A DNA stretch of 64,000 nt from contig NC_088310.1 in assembly GCF_910592395.1 (NCBI RefSeq), positions 17,925,501 to 17,989,500 on the forward strand. Direction: 5' to 3'. Both the position numbers and the translations under genes were made by a program. The notes under the pieces are model-generated. The model worked only from the letters and a program-made list of their open reading frames with translations, ran no database searches and had not been told where the DNA came from. Origin of the DNA: Lineus longissimus. Its lineage: Eukaryota > Nemertea > Pilidiophora > Heteronemertea > Lineidae. Shown here in pieces: positions 55,857 to 64,000 of this stretch; position 1 is the stretch's first letter; every line of letters starts with the position of its first letter.

Positions 55857-55929
55857 GCCTTGACAAGGATTTAAATCACAGATGTTTAGATGGCTGGTCT
55901 AATGCTCTACCGATTGTGCTATTGAGGCT
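55857..55929 (-). repeat. tRNA pseudogene or tRNA-derived SINE head
   Basis: In the TIMM50 3' UTR region, opposite strand. It shows AGCCTCAATAGCACAATCGG and TAGAGC (D-arm/A-box like) and a 5-bp anticodon stem TTAGA/TCTAA. The anticodon loop has C at the position where U33 is required, and the T arm is degenerate (GATTTAAATCC). Lysine-tRNA-like overall; not a working tRNA. Confidence 0.5.
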
Positions 55930-56137
55930 CCTCAATGTTCTGTGCAGGTGTGAACCGAACGTGATGTACTGTAGCCCCCAAAATATTTGCGGCTGATTTT
56001 GTTTGCAGCTGCCTACCTTTAACTGCGAAAATTTACCAACTGCTAGAGCTGTAAGGTGTAATGTAAGGTGCAGTTCAGCTCAGTCCGCGAAGACCGCAAA
56101 ATTATAACGCCCACAGTCATTTTCCAGATTACAGAAC

Positions 56138-56205
56138 TGGATCCTCCCTTAGTGGACACCTCTCTACAAAGGAAAACCTCTCTACTAAGGACACTAGTTC
56201 TTCAA
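56138..56205 (+). mobile_element. Truncated pogo/Tigger-type MITE
   Basis: Left end only (GGATCCTCCCTTAGTGGACA...), in the TIMM50 3' UTR region. Confidence 0.65.
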
Positions 56206-56550
56206 GGGATGTATCCTTCAGAATGAAATGATCGTGTTAAGTGTGGCTCTTATGGGTATCTCAGCCAATGTCCTTTTTGCGTTCTCGATACCGGTAGACA
56301 ATCAGGTGACCTTTACTTGTCCATGTCTTTTAAATCTGATGTATCCTGAATGAAATATACTCTTATACAGTTTTGCGTTATAGCAGACATACATTTTGAA
56401 GGCAGTGATTAGTAAGTTGCCTTTGATAACATATAACCCTCTACAGACTGCAGTGAACTATGAGACTTTGATATGTCGTATGATAGTAGTGAGCCTTGTG
56501 CACTTAATGAATTGGCAGGACGTGAAGCTTGTATGCAACTGCTGTATGTG

Positions 56551-56556
56551 AATAAA
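56551..56556 (+). terminator. Candidate poly(A) signal of TIMM50
   Basis: AATAAA about 775 bases past the stop, the first clear signal on that strand; the satellite begins soon after. Confidence 0.45.
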
Positions 56557-56689
56557 TATCAATAATTTGATTATTTAGTTTTTGTGGGATTCTACTGATG
56601 GCAATTTAGCTGCTTGAACATTTCTCCCAGCTGCTCTTGGAGACATCCAACATTTGACCGAAATGCCCTCCACTGGATATAATAATGCT

Positions 56690-57440
56690 AACCAGCACTT
56701 TTGGGTCAAACAGAGACCGCAGATGTGTGCCACATACACGGTTGACCATGGAGATGAAGACAGTAAGCAGTCTTCAAAAACAGCATAGACACTAAGGATT
56801 CTAAGCACAACCAGTGTAAACCATGGAACACCCTGTAGAGACTCGGCTCACCCTGTAGAGAGATGGCACATCCACTACAGACTGACGCATCAAACTGCCA
56901 GCAAAAATACAGACATCCTGATGAAGGACATCCTGAAGAAACATGGTACACCCTGTAGAGACATGGCACACCCTGAAGGTGGCCGATCCAATTATAGAGA
57001 CATGGCACACCCCTTAGATACATGGTACATCCAGTAGAGACATGGGGTGATATGAATAAAGACTAGCAAATGCTTTTACTCCGGTTTTGTACAGATAGGC
57101 CAAGTGTAAATGTACATGGAGTTTTAGATAAAAGCATTTGCTAGTCTTTATTCATATCACCCATTGCACCGCATGTAGAATGGTACACCCTGTTGATTTT
57201 AGAGAGATGGCTGATGAAATATGGGACACCCTGTAGAGAGACGACACATCCAGGAGAGACATGACACACCCTGTAGAAAGACGGTAAAGCCTGTGGAGAT
57301 ATAACCCTGTAAAGACATGGTACACCCTGCGGAGACATGACATGTCTAGTAAAGACATGGCACACCCTGTAGAGACCCTACACAGCCAGTGCAGCAATGG
57401 TACACACTGTAGAGAGATGGCACATCCTGTCTATAGTGAC
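56690..57440 (-). repeat. 20-bp satellite (GGTGTACCATGTCTCTACAG family), minus orientation
   Basis: Read on the plus strand as CATGGTACACCCTGTAGAGA units, irregular, with variant units; 57045-57162 is a hairpin MITE. The start (56690-56815) is one unit of the longer ~145-bp satellite. Same family as 61895-63785 but inverted. Confidence 0.85.
57045..57162. mobile_element. 118-bp hairpin MITE, copy 2
   Basis: Ends identical to the copy at 43328, with only a few differences in the loop. Inserted in satellite DNA. Confidence 0.9.
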
Positions 57441-58235
57441 TATACTGTCTTCGAAGACTGTACGCTAGTGTAGTCACCTCCATGATGTCTGTGTATGTGG
57501 TGCACATATGCGATCTCTATATGCCCTACAAGCTGTACCAGTTAACACATATCCATGCCGTAAGGGTTGTGCCAAGTTTTCTTGGTGAATTTACTGTCTC
57601 TAAAGACTGCATGCTACACTACATCTGCAGTCTCATCTACAGCTGAAGTTGTACCAGTAAGCAAATATCCATGCCACACGGGTTGTGCCTCGTGTCCTTG
57701 GTGACTTCACTGTCTCTGCTTTCTCCATATACCCCGACAAGTTGTGCCGATGAGCATATATTCATGCCACACTGGTTGTGCCTATTCTCCTTTGTGATTA
57801 TACTGGTTTCGAAGACTGCACACTGGAAGCCTTTAAATCTAAATTAGCCGTTGGTGCTATGAACTTCAAACACAGGCAACTGTGGAGATGAATCTATATG
57901 CCGTTTCCGAAGACAATGTAATCACCAAGAACACTAGGCACTACCAGTGTCTTGAATTCGTGCTGGCTGGCACAACTTGCGAGGCAAATAGAGACGGGAG
58001 ATGTGCACCACGTACACATACAACAATTGAGATGAATAGATTACGCAGTGTTCGAAGACAATGTAGTCACCAAGGACACTGGACACCGTCAGTGTGGCAG
58101 GAATATATGCTGACTGGCATAATTTGTAGGGCACAAGAGCCTGCAGAAAACCATTTGAAGATCAATACAGAATGCAGACTCTGAAGACAGTGGAGTCACT
58201 AAGGACACTAGGCACAACCCATGCGACATGGGCAT
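57441..58235. repeat. ~145-bp satellite in head-to-head orientation
   Basis: Plus-oriented units (57441-57850) contain CTGTCTTCGAAGACTGTAC, GTGGTGCACAT, ATGCCC-ACAAG-TGT and CACTGGTTGTGCC. From about 57870 to 58230 the same unit runs in reverse. Units are diverged and often truncated. Confidence 0.7.
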
Positions 58236-59390
58236 ATAGAGAGAGGCTGTTAATGGCTCATCTTTCTAATTGCGCTGGCTAGACAGAAGAGGTGCCAGAT
58301 TCAAGTCAGTCTGGTTGTGATAGTCTCGTCTCTCTATCCGTATAGGCAAATTGTTGAGGTACCTGGCTCAGGTTAGATCGATTGTAATAGTCTCATCTAT
58401 CTTCATGAGATGGGATAGGCGCCAGGCCCTATACGGTGTGGTTGTGACTGTTTGATCCCTCACACCGTCTTAGCAAGACGGCCTAACAAATACGACGGAG
58501 GTGCAAGACCGGATTCGGTTTGGTTGTGAATATCTCATCTGTCTCATCGTATCATCCACGGGTGGAGGGGTCAGGCAAACTTTCGGTCTGGTTATAACTG
58601 CCTCATCTCTCTCAGAGTATTAGCAAGGCTGGGCCCGATTCGGTGTGATTGTGGCTCTTTGATCCCTCACACCGTCTTCACAAGATGGCCTACCCAATAC
58701 GGCAGAGGTGCAAGACCGAAATCGGCCTGGCTGTGAATGTCTCCTGTCCCACCCTGTTGGCAATAGGGTGGAGGGGGTCAAGAAAAATTCGGTCTTGATG
58801 TAACTGTCTCATCGCTCTCACTGCGCTGGCTAGACAGTGGAAGTCTAATTCAGTCTTCATTGTAAATGTCTCATCTCTCTATCCGTTTTGGCAAATTGCT
58901 GAGATACCAGGCTCGGATTGGATCAGTTGTAATAGTCAGTCTCATCTCTCTCACTGTGTTGGCACATTGAAGTAGGGACAAGACCCAATATGATATGGTT
59001 GTAATCGTCAGCTCTATCACGCCGTCTGCGCAAGATGGCCTACCCAATACGGCGGAGGTACAAGACACAATTCGGCCTGGTTGTGAATGTCTCTCTCTGT
59101 AGCCGTGTTCACAAGACAACGTAAGCATCAGGCCCGATTTGGGGACTGCTTGATCTCTCAGACCGTCTTCAGAATCCGGCTAACCAAATACATGTAAATG
59201 TATGAAGCGAGCCTTTGGGCCAAACCAATACAGCGAAGGTGCCAAACTGTTTTTGGTCTGGTTGTGAATGCAACACTCGTCCCTCTCACCGAGTTGGCAA
59301 GTGTGTGGAGGGGTCAGGCAAACTTCGGTCTGGTTGTAACCATGGAGGAACTATTAAATTTCCTTGTTGTAATTGTCTCATCTCTGTCAC
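58236..59390 (+). repeat. Diverged satellite with TCTGGTTGTGAATGTCTCATC units
   Basis: Recurring parts: GGAGGTGCAAGACC-GAATTC, GGTCTGGTTGTGAATGTCTC, CTCACCGT-TTGGCAAGACGG. Period roughly 70-100 bp, irregular. Continues at 60056-60240 after the LINE. Confidence 0.65.
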
Positions 59391-59804
59391 ATTACTCTCA
59401 GTCATCCTATTAGTCACACTGACCCTTTATTCATAAAGCTGAAACTACTCAAACTACCGGACTTACACAAATTAATTGAAATAAAATTTCTCTATAGATT
59501 TTTAAAAAAGGATTTACCAGTGTACTTCATGCACAATTTTTTCTCATTTAACAGTGATGTTCATAACTATCCCACAAGAATTAATGATAAATTTAAAATA
59601 CCAAATGTAAGACACGAATATGCCAAAATGACACCACGATACAGTTTAACTAAATTATATAATTCTCTCTCAAAACAAACTCTAAACAAACTCCACTCAA
59701 ATTTTAGCTTAAAATCCTTTTCAACATACTACAAAAATGAAATTTTGGGTTCCTATAATAAAAAGTGCCAAATTTGCAACTGCTATGTTTGCGACATTCG
59801 TTAA
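59391..59804 (+). pseudogene. C-terminal fragment of LINE reverse transcriptase ORF2
   Basis: About 137 residues from TDPLFIKLKLLKLPDLHKLI through FLYRFLKKDLPVYF, HNYPTRINDKFKIPNVRHEY to a Cys-rich end (CQICNCYVC). The pattern (short hydrophobic helices, Y-x-TR, K-x-N-x-L) is that of the region after the polymerase palm in CR1/jockey-type LINE proteins. The catalytic core and endonuclease are missing. The terminal Cys residues are too few for a proven zinc knuckle. Confidence 0.65.
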
Positions 59805-60055
59805 ACTTTTTTCGTCTTATAACTGTTATTATTCACTCTTTCACTGTAAAATAGAACTGTCTTGTAAATTAAATTGTAAATCCTGTATATAATAATTAAC
59901 ATTGTACTACATGTAATTCATAAGGGAGCAGGCATTAAGCGGCCAATCTGGTCTTGTTCTGCTCCCGACCACAATCAATATCATGTATTTCATTAATGCA
60001 CCTTGTAAATTTTGTTGGTCGAATAAATATTCATATTCATAAATATTCATATTCA
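59391..60055 (+). mobile_element. 5'-truncated CR1-like LINE, 3' end
   Basis: The satellite reads CTCATCTCTGTCAC before and GTTGGCAAGACGG after, so the insertion is well bounded. It holds the end of a reverse-transcriptase frame, a ~250-base AT-rich 3' UTR with GGGAGCAGGCATTAAGCGGC, and a short AAATATTCATATTCAT microsatellite tail, typical of CR1-type LINEs rather than poly(A). Confidence 0.65.
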
Positions 60056-60240
60056 CAAGGTTGGCAAGACGGTGGAGGCGCCAATCCCAATTCGGCCTGG
60101 CGTTGAATGTCTCATCTCCCTAAACGTGTTGGCAAGGCTGTGATGTGGAAGTGCCAAGCCTTAATTGGCCTGGTTGCGAATGCCTCATCTTCTTCACCGT
60201 GTTGGGAAGGTGTTGGATGTGCCAGACCTTTGTTCGGCCA
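60056..60240 (+). repeat. Continuation of the GGTTGTGAATGTCTC satellite
   Basis: Same units as 58236-59390, split from them by the LINE. Confidence 0.65.
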
Positions 60241-60430
60241 GGAGACACCCTGACAAGATACGACACACCCTGTAGAAACATTCAGTAGAAACATGATACA
60301 ACCTGTAGAGATTGTAATCAAATAAAGACATGGTGCACCTCGTGATGACATATCACATCCAGGAGAGACAAGGTTCACCCTGTAGAAACACTATACACCC
60401 TCTACAGAGATCGCACACACTGCAGAGAGA
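60241..60430 (-). repeat. 20-bp satellite, short inverted block
   Basis: ACACCCTGTAGAAACAT and GACATGGTGCACC units, irregular. Confidence 0.7.
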
Positions 60431-61210
60431 TAGCACAGCCAGCGTCCACGTGACTGGCCTATACTGTCTTTGAAGACTTCCTGTCTTAGAAGACCATGTA
60501 CTCTATTCATCATATGGTTGTACCGTGGTTTGTCCGTACACGTCTGCTGTCTCATATTGCCCCACAAGTTGTGTCAGATAGCACACAGCCATGCCGCAGT
60601 GTTTTGCCTGGTGTCCTTGGTGATTATACGCTCTTCGAGGACTGTGCACTCTATTCATCTCCATGGCTGTCCGTGTAAGCAGTGCACATCTGAAGTTTCC
60701 GTTGCCCCAAAAGGTTTGACTGTTAGCACATATCCAAGCTACACTGGTTGTGCCTAGTGTCCTTGGTGATAGTACGGTCTTCGAAGACTGTCCGTGTATG
60801 TAGCACTCATCTGCTGTCTCTATATGCCCCTAAAGTTGTGCCTGTGAGCACAATATTCATTTCACACTGGTGGTGCCTAGTGTCCGTCTTCGAAGACTGC
60901 ATACTCTATTTATCTCATGGTTGTCCGTGTATGTAGCGCACATCTGCTGTCTCTATCTGCCCCACAAATGTTCCAAATAACACATATTCATTCTGTACTG
61001 GTTAAGTCTATTGTCCTAGGTGATTCTACTGTCTTCAAAGACTGTACATCTGCAGTCTCTTTTTGCCCCAATTAATGTCCCATTGGTCGTGCCTGGTGTC
61101 CTTGGTGACTCTACTGTCTTCAGAGACTGCAGTCATGGTTGTCCGTGTATGTAGTGCACAGCTGCAGTCTCTGTTTGCCCCACAGGTTGTGACAAATAGC
61201 ACATTATTCA
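60431..61210 (+). repeat. ~145-bp satellite, plus orientation
   Basis: CTTCGAAGACTG-type landmarks near 60632, 60776, 60886, 61029 and 61110; spacing ~145 bp for full units and shorter for truncated ones. Confidence 0.7.
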
Positions 61211-61384
61211 TACCACACTGATTTGACCTTCATTCAGATGGATCATAACTGTTTCACCTGTGTCTTCAACAGTACTTTGAATGAGACATAAAACCGATAT
61301 TCCTTGCACCTGGTACCTTCCCAGGGACAAAAAGGACCCCACCAAAGTCGACAGCTTGAGATGAACCCTTTCCCTGGACGAAGA
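61211..61384. other. Non-satellite spacer
   Basis: Short unique-looking stretch between satellite blocks of opposite orientation. No gene. Confidence 0.4.
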
Positions 61385-61890
61385 CAGAGTCAGGGACAAC
61401 CATGAAAATGAATAGAGTATACAGTATCCGAAGACAGAATCACCAAAGACACTAGGTACAACCAGTGTGGCATGAATATACACAAACTGTCACAATGTTT
61501 GGGCAAATGGAGACTGAAGATGTGCACTACATACGTGGACAATCATGAAGATGATTGGAGTATGCCGTCATCACCAAGGACACTAGGCACAACCACTGTG
61601 TACACGAGTAACATGCTATAACTGGTACAGCTTGTGGGGGAAATAGAGACAGACTGCAGATGTGCACTACACACGAAGACAATCATGAAGATGAATAGAG
61701 TAGAACGTCTTCAAAGAAAGTATGGTCACTGAGGACACTAGGCACAACCAGTGTGACTTTAATATGTGCTAACTGGCCCAACTCGTGGGGCATTATTATG
61801 GAGATGGCAGATGTACACCACATATACGTACAACCATGGAGGTGACCACAGTGCACAGTCTACGAAGACAGAAGAGTCTCCTGGGATGTG
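61385..61890 (-). repeat. ~145-bp satellite, minus orientation
   Basis: Reverse-complement units with GACAACCATG-AAGATGAATAGAG, CACTAGGCACAACCAGTGTG and GGCAAATAGAGAC landmarks. Confidence 0.7.
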
Positions 61891-61894
61891 TCTT

Positions 61895-63785
61895 CTCTCT
61901 ACAGGGTGAGCTAGGTTTCTACAGGGTGTACCATGTCTTTAATGGATGTGTCATCTCTCTACAGGGTGTACCATGTTTAAACAGTGTCCCATGTTTCTAC
62001 AGGGTGTACCATGTGTTTCTACAGGGTGTGCCATGTCTGCAAGGGATGTGTTGTCTTTCCACAGGATGTGCAATGTTTCATCAGGATGTGCTATTGTTAC
62101 TTCACCCTGTTATATAGTTAGGGACTGGTCAGAATGCTCTGCTGGTTGTAGCACTGATTGAGCAGCTCATTCGAATTCTCTGGAATTGTTGCAGGAACGA
62201 TGTGGTATCTGGCTGCACTGTTTGCCATGTCTCTACTTCATGTGACCTCTCTCTACAGGGTGTACCATAATGACACAGGGTGTGCCATGTCTGTGGCACA
62301 TCTCTACAGGGTTTACAAAGTTCCTTCAGGAGTACTATATTTTTACTGGCTGTTTGCCATGTCTCTCCCGGGATGTGCCTTCTCTCTACAGGGTGAGCTA
62401 GGTTTCTACAGGGTGTGCCATGTCTTTAATGGATGTGTCATCTCTCTACAGGGTGTACCATGTTTAAACAAAGTGTCCCATGTCTCTACAGAGTGTACCA
62501 TGTCTTTAATGAATGTGTCATCTCTCTACAGGGTGTACCATGTTTAAACAAAGTGTCCCATGTCTCTACAGGGTGTACCATGTCTTTAATGGATGTGCCA
62601 TCTCTCTACAGGGTGTACCATGTTTAAACAAAGTGTCCCATGTCTCTACAGAGTGTACCATGTCTTTAATGGATGTGCCATCTCTCTACAGGGTGTACCA
62701 TGTTTTAAACAAAGTGTCCCATGTCTCTACAGGGTGTACCATGTCTTTAATGGATGTGTCATCTCTCTACAGGGTGTACCATGTCTTTAATGGATGTGCC
62801 ATCTCTCTACAGGGTGTACCATGTTTTAAACAAAGTGTCCCATGTCTCTACAGAGTGTACCATGTCTTTAATGGATGTGCCATCTCTCTACAGGGTGTAC
62901 CATGTTTAAACAAAGTGTCCCATGTCTCTACAGGGTGTACCATGTTTAAACACAGTGTCCCATGTCTCTACAGGGTGTACCATGTCTTTAATGGATGTGT
63001 CATCTCTCTACAGGGTGTACCATGTTTAAACAAAGTGTCCCATGTCTCTACAGGGTGTACCATGTCTTTAATGGATGTGTCATCTCTCTACAGGGTGTAC
63101 CATGTTTAAACAAAGTGACCCATGTCTCTACAGGGTGTACCATGTCTTTAATGGATGTGTCATCTCTCTACAGGGTGTACCATGTTTAAACAACGTGTCC
63201 CATGTCTCTACAGGGTGTACCATGTCTTTACAGGGTGTACCATGTTTAAACAAAGTGTCCCATGTCTCTACAGGGTGTACCATGTCTTTAATGGATGTGT
63301 CATCTCTCTACAGGGTGTACCATGTCTCTACAGGGTGTACCATGTTTAAACAACGTGTCCCATGTCTCTACAGGGTGTACCATGTCTTTAATGGATGTGC
63401 CATCTCTCTACAGGGTGTACCATGTTTAAACAAAGTGACCCATGTCTCTACAGGGTGTACCATGTCTTTAATGGATGTGCCATCTCTCTACAGGGTGTAC
63501 CATGTTTAAACAAAGTGACCCATGTCTCTACAGGGGGTACCATGTCTTTAATGGATGTTTCATCTCTCTACAGGGTGTACCATGTTTAAACAAAGCGTCC
63601 CATGTCCCTACAGGGTGTACCATGTTTAAAGTGTCCCATGTCTCTACAGGGGGTACCATGTCTTTAATGGATGTGTCATCTCTCTACAGGGTGTACCATG
63701 TTTAAACAAAGTGTCCCATGTCTCTACAGGGTGTACCATGTTTAAACAAAGTGTCCCATGTCTCTACAGGGTGTACCGTGTTTCT
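61895..63785 (+). repeat. 20-bp satellite with 80-bp higher-order unit
   Basis: The basic 20-mer CATGTCTCTACAGGGTGTAC and its variants (CATCTCTCTACAGGGTGTAC, CATGTCTTTAATGGATGTGT, CATGTTTAAACAAAGTGTCC) line up as an 80-bp higher-order repeat, very regular from about 62430 to 63760. 61895-62430 is an older diverged edge containing about 250 bases of other sequence. All long open frames here are repeat artefacts. Confidence 0.93.
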
Positions 63786-64000
63786 ACATGCCCAACAAGT
63801 GTGCCAGAAAGCAACTAGGAGACAGATTTTTACGGTGGAGACGACAATGAGAACGATGAAATGTTATGAGACAAATAACCAGCTGGCAGAGGCTGTAATC
63901 ACTTTCTACCTCATAGAATCAGTGCTCATAGATAAGAATGGAAAGAAATTCTATTGTCGAGATGTTTATTTTAGTTAACACATAAAGTTAACAACACACA
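63786..64000. other. Right edge, no gene recognised
   Basis: Unique sequence after the satellite. It could begin another gene outside the window, but nothing is recognisable. Confidence 0.4.

Noticed and set aside
55857-55929. Functional tRNA gene
   Set aside because: Anticodon-loop position 33 is not T and the T arm does not pair; a pseudogene or SINE head is more likely.
62513-63509. Long Cys/Val/Tyr-rich open frames (up to 198 codons)
   Set aside because: Pure 20/80-bp satellite; overlapping versions of the same peptide occur in shifted frames.

Overview
The window is nuclear DNA of an animal, most likely a marine invertebrate bilaterian. It has spliced genes with GT-AG introns, intronless rhodopsin-class GPCRs, long gene-poor stretches, and a dense load of DNA transposons, hairpin MITEs, tRNA-derived SINE-like pieces, a LINE 3' end and satellites. 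Lophotrochozoan, hemichordate or cephalochordate are all compatible; I cannot fix the phylum.

Layout. 0-17 kb: two intronless paralogous GPCR genes on the minus strand (4190-5407 and 16101-17132) lie among a family of Helitron-like elements. Two copies in opposite orientation (1332-2490 and 6485-7585) bracket the first GPCR. Two more stand head to tail (8245-9910, 9942-13651), and the second is split by a third type (10821-13006). 17-31 kb: no host gene recognised. It holds minisatellites, tandem duplications, MITEs, a full-length pogo/Tigger-type transposon with ~160 bp inverted repeats (26097-28695), and a minisatellite hit by two further elements. 31-41.5 kb: last four coding exons of SF3B2 (plus), then two CD225/dispanin genes (minus), one with an S/P/K/R repeat tail. 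37.9-44.4 kb: six copies of an 86-bp hairpin-like repeat. 48-56 kb: an intronless mpaB/DUF2236 oxygenase-like gene (minus) and a complete ten-exon TIMM50 gene (plus). 56.6-63.8 kb: satellite DNA in both orientations, interrupted by a CR1-like LINE remnant and a hairpin MITE.

SF3B2 (U2 snRNP branch-site recognition) and TIMM50 (mitochondrial presequence import) are housekeeping genes; the GPCR, CD225 and oxygenase genes are lineage-type genes with no visible functional link between them.

The most interesting signal is in the Helitron-like elements. Their ends show a 5' terminal motif that pairs with a 3' subterminal motif followed by a short hairpin, and the paired motifs co-vary between three element types. 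Inside, ~302-bp tandem units each carry a perfect CTCF-like core (CCACCAGGGGGC, 12 exact copies in the window) and a nuclear-receptor-type module (AGGTCACAGAGGTCA, 8 exact copies). This looks like a mobile, tandemly repeated insulator/enhancer-like cassette.

All calls were made by eye from sequence; no alignment or database search was run.
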